A stretch of DNA of 64,000 nucleotides from Shinisaurus crocodilurus (GCA_021292165.1 CM037877.1:7369980-7433979); one strand, 5' to 3'. Shown: positions 38,735 to 49,552, numbered from the stretch's first letter. The notes: a model not told the origin generated them from the sequence alone. Numbers and translations are program-made.

Positions 38735-39530
38735 ATGTAGCCGAGCAGCCCGCAGACACGAGTGAGGCCCGAACTGGGCCTGCTCATGTCAGTGCGGGCT
38801 CTCTGCCCCCCCGCGGGCTTTACCTGGGCTCTCCGCTGAGCCTTCCTCCCCTGTCCGACGGGTCCCGTTGCGTCCAGGACCGGTGCAGGGCAGTTTGGCG
38901 CCCCAGGCGAAAACCTATTTAGCGCCCCCCCCTCCAAAGCAAAAAAAAAAACAAAAACCTGCACCTACCTTCCCCCCCCCCCGCCCTGGCTGCGGCGGCG
39001 GCTGCTGCTGCTGCTGCTCCTGCTCCTAAAGTGACGCGCGGCGACGGGACCCCCCGCGCTGTTTTTGCCCGCGACGAAGGTAGGTGAGGGGGGGTTGGGG
39101 TGAGGGGGGGTTGGGGGGTGGCGATGGCGGTGGGAGGCGCAGCGGCAGCGAGCGGCGGGAGGGCGGAGGGCGGTGGAGGCGCAGCGGCGGGCGGGCTGGC
39201 GGGCGAGCGAGCAAGCGGTGGAGGCGCGGCGGCGGCAGGCAGGAGGGTGGGGAGGCGGAGGCCTGGCGGGGGGAGGCGGGAGGGCCTGGCGGGGGCTGCG
39301 CAGCGGGCAGCGAAGAGGAGCGCAGGGTTTCCGCGCCCTCTTCGGCCGCGCGCCCTAGGCGGCCGCCTAGTTGGCCTAGCGGTAGCGCCGGCCCTGGTTG
39401 CGTCACTTCCGGTGTGGAGGAAATGACGCGATGGGACCCTGCTCTGTCGCGCTGGACCCCCGCGCTCTGTTTCTGGCGGGATCGGGCCGCCGCCGCTCGC
39501 GGGGGGGCCAAGCCCAGAGCGAGCCTCCAG
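38735..39530. mobile_element. GC-rich non-coding element with central CRE/ETS palindrome, split by a hAT
   Basis: The left part TAGTAGGGATGTAGCCGAGC ... GGTCCCGTTGCGTC and the right part ACTTCCGG...GGAAATGACGCGATGGGACC rejoin to the palindrome also present at 51957-52010. The insert is 38875-39396. Confidence 0.65.
38875..39396. mobile_element. GC-rich hAT element with perfect 8-bp TSD
   Basis: Starts CAGGACCGGTGCAGGGCAGT and ends GTAGCGCCGGCCCTG. GTTGCGTC is exactly duplicated (38867-38874, 39397-39404). 522 bp. The interior is GGC/GCC-rich with trinucleotide runs (39000-39020), so long open frames here are compositional. Longer relative of 9407-9571. Confidence 0.93.
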
Positions 39531-40019
39531 CCGACTCCAGCTCGGCCCCACCACTAAATGCATTTCTCAGGCTTTTCTAGCTCTTCTGCTTGTTCCACCC
39601 TTCTCCACAATTGTTGATTCTTGCCACTTCATGTCTCTCCCAACTTCCCCTTCCTGTGGATTTTGTTTCTATGAAACAAGTGACGCAGTGATCTTGCTAT
39701 CCCTTCCTTGGCCGCTTCTCCACCTGATCAGCTGCTCAGCTGCCTTTAGACCCATCTGTTGGCCTTCACCTTTGACATTGCCTTCACTGGATTCTGAGGC
39801 TGGACTGTCTCTCAACCGGCATGCCGCCTTTTGACTCCTGAATCCAGATGCCTTCCCTGGAAAGGGCTGCCTACCACGCCAATCACATAATTTGCACTAT
39901 TGGTTGCATGAATCAACCCTGTTGTGGATGGATTCAAGGAAGGGCACTTTCTTGAATTGTAGCCCAGTGCATCAGCTCCACTCTTGTTCCTTTGTTTAAT
40001 CTCAGTCCTCTGGAGAGAG
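39531..40019. other. No recognised feature
   Basis: Unassigned. Confidence 0.45.
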
Positions 40020-40620
40020 CATCCCCCCTTTGCGTCTCACATCCACCCATGGTCCCACCAATTTCGAGCCCGAGTTAATCCCATCACGCTAACAGAACAT
40101 AACAATGCGCTCCGAGAGTATTTAGCCTTTTCCTTGAAATGGAGGAATGTCGATGCGGTTATTATCAGTTCCTAATGATATTTGCATAGATTAACAGACT
40201 TTAATGCAATCATGAATGCGACAATCCTGGGGAAAAATAATGAAGAAATCCATTACCAAGTAATAAAGTAACTAAGTCAATACAGTAATAATTTTATCCC
40301 ATATTAGTAATAATTTCATCTCCTGCTGCAAGCCAATTTTACTGCACATACCATTTCTGGACAGTTTTATAAATATCACCTTTGTTTGAGATAATTAATT
40401 AGCAAAATCAAAAAAAAAAAATATTGCTGGTATTTTAGACGATAAATTAGTCATTAGGTTTAAACTGGCAGGCTGTAATAAAACTTATTAAGATAAATGT
40501 GCCAGGATTCTCAACACTTCACGAGAGCCGGCTCCCCTCCATCTTAAGTCACTTGTGGTGCAAAGCTATTATTGCTGTCGGGTGGTCTGTATGTGCATGA
40601 GAACCAATTATGGCAATAAT
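40020..40620. other. Candidate AT-rich regulatory sequence
   Basis: Six hundred bp without recognisable repeats. It contains GATATTTGCATAGATTAAC (octamer/POU-like, about 40177), TTAATGCAATCATGAATG and GATAATTAATTAGC (40390), with further TAAT cores and CTTTGTTT. Texture resembles vertebrate developmental enhancers; unproven. Confidence 0.4.
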
Positions 40621-40815
40621 GTGTAGAAGGCCAGCCAGCTTCCCTGCGGGGGGAGGCGAGGGGCATGCGTCAGTCCCTTGCTGCTTACTGGACAATGCAG
40701 AGTTCAACAGCGAGATACTGAGGCATTTATTGTCTCCCAGTTTCTATTAGCACGACCAGGGCGCAGCAAGAAAAGATAAGCCTCTGTCTCAAGGAGCCTA
40801 CAATATAATTTAAGT

Positions 40816-40852
40816 GGTGTGTGTGTGTGGTGTGTGTGTGTGTGTGTGTGAA
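40816..40852. repeat. (GT)n microsatellite
   Basis: Two GT blocks separated by GG. Confidence 0.92.
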
Positions 40853-40905
40853 CGAAGTGGGGGGGGGAAGTAACCGGAGAACGAGAGGCAAGAGCAACAA
40901 TGCAA

Positions 40906-41064
40906 ATATATATATATATAATATACAGTGCTTTTTTTCTGGAGAAAAGGGTACCGGAACTCTTGGATTACATTTCCTCGGGAGTAGATGGCGATTAAAT
41001 TGTAATACAATTAATAGAAGAAAAGGTTGTGGAACTCAGTTCCGGTGAGTTCACCAGAAAAAAA

Positions 41065-41098
<34 letters not shown>
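40906..41098. repeat. (AT)n microsatellite split by a MITE
   Basis: AT units at 40906-40925 and again at 41070-41097, on both sides of the inverted-repeat element 40926-41069. Confidence 0.85.
40926..41069. mobile_element. Inverted-repeat MITE inserted in (AT)n
   Basis: CAGTGCTTTTTTTCTGGAGA ... GGTACCGGAACTC and GAGTTCCGGTGAGTTC...CCAGAAAAAAAGCC are inverted. The last bases of the right end (expected ACTG) are missing or merged into AT repeat. Confidence 0.8.
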
Positions 41099-41100
<2 letters not shown>

Positions 41101-41129
41101 GTTATGTGCACATTTTGTGGATAAAAAAT

Positions 41130-41132
<3 letters not shown>

Positions 41133-41164
<32 letters not shown>

Positions 41165-41165
41165 G
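41133..41165. repeat. (ATC)n microsatellite
   Basis: Eleven units. Confidence 0.93.
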
Positions 41166-41195
41166 TCATAGCATCATCCGTGTACATGGTACTTT

Positions 41196-41390
41196 TCACA
41201 GAACCATAATCCAAAAGGCCCCTGTTCCAGTTAGCTTACAAGGATTCAACCCGAAGGCTTCATGGAAGAGAAATGTATTGAGGCGGAATTTTTTCCGTTG
41301 AAAGAGAGAGATGGCATCCGGCAGAGTTTTCCAGGCTGAAGTGGCAGGAGAGGAAGGTAGGTGGAGGCATTCAAAAAGCACCAGAGGGGA
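41196..41390 (-). mobile_element. Possible L2-type LINE remnant
   Basis: The minus frame reads AWKTLPDAISLFQRKKFRLN then FHEAFGL, reminiscent of L2 'WNSLP..I....FR..LKT.LF.EAF'. Decayed. Confidence 0.45.
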
Positions 41391-41477
41391 AATGCACAGT
41401 GCATTGTGGCCATAGTGTAGAGGTTCCTTTTTTTTTTTTTTTTTTAATTCTTCACAGAACTGGAGAGGAGCTTGGGC

Positions 41478-42152
41478 TGCTGTTTCATTTCATTTCATTT
41501 ATATACCGCCCCATAGCCGAAGCTCTCTGGGCGGTTCACAACACTCTATACATAAAAACAACATTAAAACATACAAAACAGTTTAAAAAATTAAAAACCA
41601 AATTTAAAAACACAGTTTAAAATAACAATACAAAAGCCAATAAAACTGAGCCTACAGGTTACAATCCCCTCCGTGCTATTCCAAGCTCCTAACTAAATGC
41701 CTTGGCATAGAGGGAAGTCTCAACCTGGCGCCGAAAAGATAGTAAGGTTGGTGCCAGGCGGGTCTCAGTGGGGAGCTGATTCCATAACTGGGGGGCTACC
41801 ACCGAGAAGGCCCTCCTCCTCGTTGCCACCAACCGAGCCTCTCTTGGAGGTGGCAATCGGAGGAGGGCCCCAGATGTTGAGCGTAGTGTCCGGGTAGATA
41901 ACGGTTGGGAGAGACGTTCCGTCAGGTATTGTGGTCCTAAGCCATGCAGGGCTTTATAGGTTAAAACCAGCACCTTGAATTCGGCTCGGAAGCATATTGG
42001 CAGCCAGTGCAAGCGGGCCAGAACTGGTGTAATATGCTCGGACCTTCCGGTCCCTGCAATAAGCCTGGCTGCCGCATTTTGCACTAGCTGCAGCTTCCGA
42101 ACAGTCTTCAAAGGCAGCCCCACGTAGAGTGCATTGCAGTAGTCTAGTTTGA
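41478..42152 (-). mobile_element. L2-clade LINE, ORF2 C-terminus and 3' end
   Basis: (TTTCA)n tail at 41483-41500 and the 3' UTR complement AGCCGAAGCTCTCTGGGCGG. An open minus frame up to 42150 has [45 protein letters not shown] and RAFSVVAPQLWNQLPTE. Palm motifs are missing (5' truncated). About 150 codons stay open. Confidence 0.9.
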
Positions 42153-42535
42153 ATTTGTGCTGCCTACTTGTTAGCAACTATTCTCAGTCAGGGTCTAATT
42201 TCCACCCGTGCATATTGCCAGAACCTCTCTGTATTACCAGGCATCTGCAGTGTGTGCTACAGGATTTGTGGGGTGAGTGGGTTGATCCAATCTTCCAGTG
42301 CCCCCCCCCTTGAACTGGAAAAGGCAGGGCCTGCAAACCGTACTCAACTTCCTTGGGTTTCCCACCTTGAATTGAAATGGTGGCCCCTTTGGGGCAGTGA
42401 GCCTTTTGCCGCTCAGCAAATACTTGGTCACAGCGCCCTCTGGAGCCGGCCTTGGTCATATGTTAAGCAACTAACATGAGTACTCTCCTTTCGCTTTTAG
42501 GGTTAAACATGGCTATTCAGAAGGTCTTTCGCATC
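42153..42535. other. No recognised feature
   Basis: A C-run is at 42301-42309; otherwise unassigned. Confidence 0.4.
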
Positions 42536-42539
42536 TTGG

Positions 42540-42920
42540 ACTGACAGCACAATCCTATCCATGTCTAGGCAGGAGTAAGTCCCATTGAGATAACTGGGGC
42601 TCACTCCCAGGCAAGCAGGTTAAAGGCTTGCAACCTGGGAGGGTCACTATTGTGCAACTGTTTTATGAATCATCTCTTGCAGATTTTACCTGTTGTAAAA
42701 GGTGTGATGCCCCCTCCGTGGGGATGGGACATTTGGTGCAGGGCTCACGTAGGTGACACGCTCCCCCTTCTGATGTTCAACAACAAGAACAAGAAAATGC
42801 AAGTCCAAACTAAGGACACAATTACCGTATATACACATTTACTTAGAAGTAAGCGCCACTGTATTTGGTGGGGCTTACTTCTGAGTAAACATGCAGAAGA
42901 TTGCACTGGAATCACAAGTG
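42540..42920. mobile_element. MITE fragments of the GCAATCCTATGCATG type
   Basis: 42547-42640 has CACAATCCTATCCATGTCTA ... GTAAGTCCCATTGAG...CTCACTCCCAGGCAAGC. 42838-42912 has TTTACTTAGAAGTAAGC ... GGGGCTTACTTCTGAGTAAACATGC. These are pieces of a reptile MITE family with inverted arms. Intervening 42645-42835 is unassigned. Confidence 0.6.
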
Positions 42921-43460
42921 CGACCTGCAACTCAATGTTGCAATATGTAGTGCTGCCATTCCTTCTTCCAGCTAGCCAGCCATGCCCTCTTCCAGGAACT
43001 CCATTCCATTCTCCCTCCCCACCCCCCCAGTTTTCCATACCCTTATGACAAACAATCAGCCCTATTGGCCTGTTCTGGTCTCCCCAAGGGTTTTTGTCGT
43101 CCTTGTTGTATTTTGCAAACCTTGGGTTTCCACCAAACTGCTGAGACCTCCCTCTTGGTTATATTAAGATTGCCACCTAAGTTCACTATTAGTATATCAT
43201 TTTAGAATGCTCAGTGTACTTGAGGTATGCTATCTTGTTGATGAAGCCATTATCTAGCCTGATGAAGAGTCCTGGAGAACTCAAAAGCTGGCACAAGTTT
43301 GTGGGATTTTGGTGGGTTCTAATGAAGGCATTTCCCAACCTTGGATCTTGGATTATCTCTTTGCAATCCCTACAATGACCATATAAGACAGGACTGCTTG
43401 AGATGTCGCTTACATATGTTTGCATGTATGCTACACCAGCTCGAAAATATACGCTGTAAG
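42921..43460. other. No recognised feature
   Basis: Unassigned. Confidence 0.4.
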
Positions 43461-43461
43461 A

Positions 43462-43580
43462 GTGCAATCCTATGCATGTTTAGAAAGAAAAAAAGTCCTA
43501 TAACTAAAGTCCCACCCTTGCTGGCTGGGGCATGCTGTGAGTTGTAGGACTTTTTTCCCTATCTAAACATGCATTGCACC
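43462..43580. mobile_element. Palindromic MITE, GTGCAATCCTATGCATG ends
   Basis: Arms GTGCAATCCTATGCATGTTT...AAAAAAAGTCCTA and GTTGTAGGACTTTTTTCC...CTAAACATGCATTGCAC. Same family as 61063-61193 and 62606-62719. Confidence 0.8.
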
Positions 43581-43719
43581 TGAAGTATACCAGGATATAT
43601 ACACAGTGCAGAATCTGGGAGCTCAGTTGTGAGGATCTGCCTGATTTTTCAGCCTCTTTTTCTTCCATGTCTGCATGGAGGGAGAAACCAAAGTGTAACT
43701 ACTTCCAAAGAATTGTTTC

Positions 43720-44220
43720 AGACCTGGTAAGTGTTGCACAGTGACAGGCATCTGGCAAAAAGACATCTCCGTGATCATTCCCCCTGTCAATATGGTGACC
43801 TTTCCAAGGCGGAAGATCCTTTTTATTACTGCGCGTGCCGGGGTAAACCAGACCCGCTGCTGTGTTATCTGCCCAATTTATCAACCGTCTATTTGTGGCG
43901 GGTCCATTCCACTGTCATGGCTTAACCGAGCGCCCAGAGACCCAGCGCAGAGCAAGGCGAAGAGGAAAGAAATGTCAATTCTAACCTGAGTCCCCTGAAG
44001 TGAAATAAAAGCAAGGAAGTAAATAAGGGAGACAGAACAAACAGCTTTGCCGAGGCAGCGGTGTTTATCTGCTCCACGATGGGGCAGAAGGAAAGCTGAG
44101 AGAAACATTGCCTTATCGGTGTCATCGCCATTTCCGTCACATTGTTCAACGGAAAAGGATGCGGCAGAGTTCAGTATGAAAGACTGTCACTTTGGTCTTT
44201 CGTGCTCTTAACTCTGTGAG
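43720..44220. other. Candidate single-copy regulatory sequence
   Basis: Repeat-free 500 bp with balanced composition. Contains CCCCCTGTCAATATGGTGACC, GCCCAATTTATCAACCG and GTGAAATAAAAGCAAGGAAG. Several short frames, no domain. Confidence 0.3.
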
Positions 44221-44284
44221 GTGCTGCGGTGTTTCAATTCTCCTCACTCAAATTGGCTTTGGGGAAAGAAAATCCGAATGAACA

Positions 44285-44530
44285 TCGGAAGAGCCCTGCT
44301 GGACCAGACCTAGGGTCCATTCAGTCCAACATTCTGTTCACACGGTGGCCAACCAGCTGCCCAGTGGGAAGCCCACAAGCAGGACATGAGTGCAACAGCA
44401 CCCTCCCGCCCATGTTCCCCAGCAACTGGTGCACATAGGCATACTGCCTCTGATCCTGGAGGTAGCATAGAGCCATCAGGACTAGTAGCCATTGATAGCC
44501 TTCTCCTCCAGGAATTTGTCCAATGTATAT
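44285..44530 (-). mobile_element. CR1 LINE 3' region
   Basis: The complement of the 3' UTR (CATTCAGTCCAACATTCTGTTCACAC ... CTCCTCCAGGAATTTGTCCAA), identical in order to 52160-52385. Confidence 0.88.
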
Positions 44531-44569
44531 GCACACAGTTGACGGTTGTTTTCTTAATCACACAATCAC

Positions 44570-44635
44570 TGAGTTGAAAGGGAATTTGGAGGGATCTTGT
44601 AATGTGGAGTGCAGCAGGGCATTTCAGAAAAACCA
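44570..44635 (-). mobile_element. Possible CR1 3' end remnant
   Basis: ATCACTGAGTTGAAAGGGAA followed by GGATCTTGTAA resembles the complement of the CR1 terminus; weak. Confidence 0.35.
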
Positions 44636-44819
44636 AACCAAGCCAGAATATCTGAATTTGGCAACCAAATCCAATATTCTAATTTACACTTTATCCACAA
44701 ACCGCAATGTTTAGTTTGTTTTCAATGCTCCAATTGGCTCTAAGCCCCATCTAACAACAAGAAGAATAGAAACCCCCTTTGCTGAAGCAGGTAACTCAAT
44801 ATCCCCATTTCAGGCACAC

Positions 44820-44997
44820 AACAGGCATGTGGCTTACGCTGGCTCAGCTTGTCTGAGCGTGGAAAGCTAAGCAGGGTCAAGCCTGGTTGTTACTTGGATG
44901 GGAGACCCCTCCTCTAGTTTCCTGCATTGAGCAGGGGGTTGGACTCCATAGCCTTGTAGGCTCCTTCCAACTCTATGATCTATGAAAATCTATGAAA
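44820..44997 (+). mobile_element. 5S rRNA-derived SINE with CR1-like tail, copy 2
   Basis: 44831-44907 aligns to vertebrate 5S rRNA positions covering box A, the intermediate element and box C (AGCTAAGCAGGGTCAAGCCT, TACTTGGATGGGAGACC). The linker CCTCCTCTAGTTTCCTGCAT is followed by GAGCAGGGGGTTGGACTCC and a TCTATGAAAATCTATGAAA terminus. The linker and junctions are the same as in copy 1 (226-412). Confidence 0.85.
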
Positions 44998-45152
44998 TGG
45001 AAGAGGGCAGTGGGTAAGGTGAGTTTTGCCCAATCACAGCTCCTTGAGGAGCCCGTATAGGTGATCCTTTTACCTAGTCCTGAGCCAAAAGTTCTAAAAA
45101 AGAAAGAAAGAAGAACTTTTGCCTCAATAATCTGGGGGCGGCGGCGGAATTA

Positions 45153-45240
45153 TTCATTCATTCATTCATTTATTTAATACATTTTTATACTGCCCAATAG
45201 CCGAAGCTCTCTGGGCGGTTTACAACAGTTAAATGCAATT
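45153..45240 (-). mobile_element. L2 LINE 3' UTR with (TTCA)n tail
   Basis: TTCATTCATTCATTTATTTA then CCCAATAGCCGAAGCTCTCT and GGGCGGTTTACAACAG. Confidence 0.85.
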
Positions 45241-46705
45241 TTATGGGGCAAAACTGTGCATGGGGAGGCTAGGTTCATTTCTGGAGAGATTTGGTAGGCT
45301 TATTGTTGGTATATGCACTGCAGCAATGGGTCTCTTTGTTAAAAGCTTTATTTTTGCCACCACTGGCCGCCATGAAATCTCCCCCCCACGATGTCTAGAA
45401 TGCTACGTCATGCTTGGATGAGAGGTTCAGAACGTGCTCCAAACATCCACAACGAACCCCCCCAAAAAATTGTACAAGATTTTTAAAGCCGTACTCTATG
45501 TATGCAAGATGACGCTGAATCAAGTAAAAAAAATAAATAATTAAAAATTTGCTGTCTGCAAACCTCTCAAACAGTTATGTAATCAGGTATGACTGTACTT
45601 CTGGGGCACTTGGGGAAAAAAAAGAAAATGGAGTCCAATTGCGGCTTTAGTGGTGACATTTAAAAAAAAAAACAACTTTCTGCATCCTGCAAATGTTAAG
45701 CCACCTCAAACCTCATATGAAACGCTTGCCTTCCAGGGGAAAAAAAAAATGGCCCCATAGGTTCATCACTTCCTCTTTCTACCACAGATTGTACCACACA
45801 TCTGCCCTTGATATGTGATAAAATCCTCCTTAGCACTCAGCCAGCATGGTAAAACAGATGACCACGCTGCCCCAAGGTGAGAGGGTTTACCTCAAGCAGA
45901 TCGGTTCTCTCTGTGGCCTCCATGCTGGATACGGTTGTCACATTCACACAACGCATTCATGCCCTGTGTCCAACCATTTCAGCCTAGGGATGTGTGCAAC
46001 CCCGCTAAAGATTGTGCCCATTTCACCCAAACTGCCCTGACTTCCATTTGCCAGAGGTGGTGGATCCCCAAAGGTCACTTTAAATGTTCACTTTAGGTGA
46101 AATTTTTCGGGGGCAACTTGGATCGAAACCCTCCTTCCTTCCTTCCTTCTTTTGAAGAGGGGGAGGGCCAGATTCTAAACAAATCCTGAAGTCACCATTA
46201 AGAAAATTAAAGTTGGTTGAAAGAGGGACTGGGAATTAAAAGCGGAGAAGAACTATGGTGCAGGTAAGGGGTTGCATTGTCTTCTCTCCCTCCCTCCCTC
46301 CCTCCCTCCCTCACACACACATTCACACAGACAGACACACAGAGCAAAATCCAGCCAGCATCCGAGGAAAATAACTAATTTGTGTGAAGAAGGCGTTTGC
46401 AGCAACTCATTATAATTCCTTGCTTGCTGTCATCCATCTCTAAAGTCACTAGCGATGCAGTACTTTGTCGAAGTCATGAAGGCCAGCCACTGTTGAGATT
46501 TCCAGTGAGGGCTGCTTGACAATGCGTGAGCTTAGGCAGCGATGACGCAAACTGACATCTCGTGCCCCTTTCTTCTCCCACCCCCCACAAGCCACCTGCC
46601 ACCACCACACCAGGGAAGAATACTGTGCCGATTTTGCAAAGAAGGTGTTACTCTGTGAGGCTTTCTTCCTCTCTCCCAACCTCACCTACCCAGTGCCATG
46701 AGTTG
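45241..46705. other. No recognised feature (about 1.5 kb)
   Basis: A/T runs at 45527-45545, 45612-45624 and 45661-45672; a (CTTC) patch at 46131-46148. No gene or named repeat found, apart from the CCCT array listed separately. Confidence 0.45.
46278..46312. repeat. (CCCT)n microsatellite
   Basis: Eight CCCT units followed by a CA patch. Confidence 0.92.
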
Positions 46706-47238
46706 TAAATACGGTGGGTGCAGAGATGGGTCATGTTGTTCGAATGCCTGACTGCCGTCTCCCAAAGCGGTTACTTTGTTCCTAACTCAAGGATGGAAAG
46801 CAGGATATCGGTGGTCAGCATAAGAGGTTTAAAGATGTTCTTAAGGATAATCTAAAAAAAATGCAATATAAACATTGAGAACTGGGAAGCTCTGGCCCAT
46901 GAACGCTCTAACTGGAGGTTGGCCTTTCACAAAGGTTCCATGGACTTTGAAGAAGCCCGAGTGCAAGGTGAAAGGGAGAAACGTGCTAAGCGAAAAGCAC
47001 GTCAAACGAATCTTTTACAGGACCATCTTCCATCTGGTAACCTGTGTCCTCACTGTGGGAAGATGTGTGGATCTAGAATTGGCCTCCACAGTCACTTATG
47101 GACCCATCGCTAGAGTCTACACAATTTTATACAATTTCCTCTTTATATAATTTTCTTTTTGTAATTTAATCCTGGAAGACAATCTTACTCGGTCACGAGT
47201 GATCGCCTACTGCTAAATACGTTGGGTGCAGAGATGGG
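46706..47238 (+). mobile_element. 5'-truncated LINE copy with 25-bp target-site duplication
   Basis: The insert 46731-47213 is homologous to the C-terminal part of the LINE at 2229-3210: MDFEEARVQGEREKRAKRKA, then CPHCGKMCGSRIGLHSHLWT, stop at 47113. The 3' UTR ends AATCTTACTCGGTCACGAGT. The sequence TAAATACG(G/T)TGGGTGCAGA plus GATGGG occurs at 46706-46730 and 47214-47238 (24 of 25 identical). That fits target-primed reverse transcription. The frame upstream is shifted by an A-run near 46855. Confidence 0.92.
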
Positions 47239-48527
47239 GAGGGATCTGATACAAGGCCTCCTGCTCTTGTGATCATGACACACATCATAGGATCAGGCTG
47301 CTGGGATGGAATCTGGTGCATCTGTCAGTTTCCTAGAATTACCTTTTGCTAAAGAAAAGCAAGGTCCTAGACCTCATGGTCCCAAAGAAAAGTTTCAAAA
47401 AAAGAGAAACCAGTAATCTGCTGAATGACCACAGGCTGAAACTGGTTGTTTTTGTGGATGCATGGTTTGGTTCCCCCCTAAAATATTTCCAGTTCTCCCC
47501 ATAGATCCCAATCTTTTGCCTCTAGCTGTAACTTGCCCATATTTCATGAACTCTCTATTCTTCCTTCTCGTCTACTGCTGAGGTTGCTTTTCTTTTAACA
47601 ACACACATTATATAATTCAGCAAAGATGACTGTCTGAAAATATAAATACACAAATAATTTTATTTATTTATTTATAAATGTGTGAGTCATCTTTCAACTG
47701 GACCCCCCAAGGCAACTTACAATTGGATCTGACCACATCTGTGCCATCCTTCTATCGGTCTCTAGCAGTGGGCAGTGGGAGATCCATTTACCGTAGTTGA
47801 ATCTGCCCAGTTCACAGAATCTGATGATTAACTGCGGAACTGACTGCTGCAGGATGTGGGCCTCTAGTTACACCACTAAATATAAAAATTAGACACTCAT
47901 GCCTCCACCTCTCCCCTTGCAAGAAGCATTGATATTTCAATGTTTTTGTTCCAGTTCAATCCCCCCCAGTAATTTTTATTCAGCTGCTTTAAGCTGTTTT
48001 ACTTCAGTTCAAGCACTAAAGCACGCTTAAGTCCTTAATGCTCTTTAATTTCCATACTATTCACACAAGAGGCCTAATTAACACTTCCATCTTTGCTTGT
48101 GTTCTCAACAGCCTCCTCAAAATATTCATGTTTTCCCACCCAAATGCTGGACAGGAAGCTGTGCAGGAAGCCCCCAAAGGCTTAAAACAAAATAGAGATA
48201 AGAAAAATTCTAGTCTTGCACACCTTCATAGGCTGTACCGTCAGTTCTGACCTAAAACTGAAACTAGTTTTCTCTCTAATGTCCAACGGAAAGTTTAGGA
48301 GGGGGATGCACATAACCTTCTCTACACATGGACCGAATGCAGGAAGGGGGGGCACTGCACACCACGGCCCCTCCCTCCCGAGGAACGTTCGGTGGATCTT
48401 TGTGAGAATGAGTTCTCCTCATGGACCTAATCAGGCCGCCTCCTTGAGTGTAGGCTCTTGCCACATGTGCCTCTGCACATGCAAAAAAAAACAAACCACA
48501 TTCCTATGAATGTCCGTAGGATAAGAG
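47239..48527. other. No recognised feature (about 1.3 kb)
   Basis: A TTTA patch is at 47660-47676. No repeat or gene signal recognised. Confidence 0.45.
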
Positions 48528-48905
48528 CATAAGAACATCAGAAGAGCCATGCTGGATCAGACAAAGGGACAATCTAGTCCAGCGTTCTGTTCACACAGTG
48601 GCCAACCAGCTGCCCATGGAAAACCCACAAGGCAGGACAGGAGTGCGGCACCACCCTCCCACCCATGTTCCCCAGCAACTGGTGTATATAGGCATACCGC
48701 TTCTGATACTGGAAGAAGCATCGAGCCAGTCAGGACTAGTAGGCACTGATAGCCTTCTCAGCCGTGAATTTGCCTGATCCACTTTTAAAGCCCTCCAAAA
48801 TGGCGGCCATCACGACATCTTGTGGAAGTGAATTCCATAGTTTAACTGTGTCTTGTGTGAAGAAGTGCTTCCTTTGATCTGTCCTGAATCTCCCATAGGA
48901 TAAAA
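48528..48905 (-). mobile_element. CR1 LINE 3' region with ORF2 tail
   Basis: The minus frame reads GRFRTDQRKHFFTQDTVKLW then NSLPQDVVMAAILEGFKSG, the CR1 ORF2 terminus, with few changes. The 3' UTR complement follows at 48570-48720. Confidence 0.92.
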
Positions 48906-49133
48906 TAGGGTGTTCATTCATTAGGGGAGGGGGCAGGTGTTTCCAGTGGCATGTGGGACTAGCCCGTGCTCCCCGAGAACCCCTCCGCATGGTCACTGAA
49001 TATGCGGAGGGGTTCATGTGAACTCCCCATAGGAGTTTCAGTATGGCAATACCAAGGGACACAGAGATGCCCCCCCCCCACAGCCACAGAGAATAGTGAC
49101 CAATGAAGACTTTCCATTTTTATCAGGGTTCCT
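48906..49133. other. No recognised feature
   Basis: An imperfect inverted pair AACCCCTCCGCAT / ATGCGGAGGGGTT (48978-49013) forms a 13-bp hairpin. Confidence 0.5.
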
Positions 49134-49372
49134 GAGCCAGTGTGGCGTAGTGGTGAGAGTGTTGGACTGGGACTCGGGAGATCCGGGTTCTAGTCCCCGC
49201 TCGGCCATGAAACTCACTGGGTGACTTTGGGACAGTCATGGACTTTCTCAGCCTAACCTACCTCACAGGGTTGTTGTGAGGATAAAGTGGAGAGGAGGAG
49301 GATGATTATGTAAGCTGCCTTGGGTTCCTTGCAGGAAAAATGGTGGGGTATAAATATAATAAATAAATAAAT
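49134..49372 (+). mobile_element. tRNA-derived SINE, full length
   Basis: GAGCCAGTGTGGCGTAGTGG (A-box), GGGTTCTAGTCCCCGC (B-box), body, tail GGGGTATAAATATAATAAATAAATAAA. The cleanest copy in the window. Confidence 0.93.
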
Positions 49373-49552
49373 GTGGAGAGTGCTACTTGTATTCAAGCAA
49401 ATGCAAGTAGAGCTCCCTTTCAGACCTTGCCGATTCAATGCAAGGCAGGAGCAGGCAGAGGGAACATCAGGGTCTGCTCTAGCTGGACTGCCCCCCCCCC
49501 GACCCTGGAAGATGAGAGGGGATGCAGGGCCCAGGAGAAGCCAGCATTTTTG

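Noticed and set aside
38919..39563. Long Ala/Pro/Gly-rich frames on both strands
   Set aside because: They lie across the GGC/GCC-rich interior of a hAT element bounded by an exact 8-bp duplication.
44831..44907. A functional 5S rRNA gene
   Set aside because: Only the 3' part of 5S is recognisable, it is mutated, fused to a CR1-type tail, and present twice in the same arrangement; it is a SINE.
48971..49020. Terminator-like hairpin AACCCCTCCGCAT/ATGCGGAGGGGTT
   Set aside because: Bacterial-type terminators are irrelevant in this genome; it is a short inverted repeat with no associated gene.
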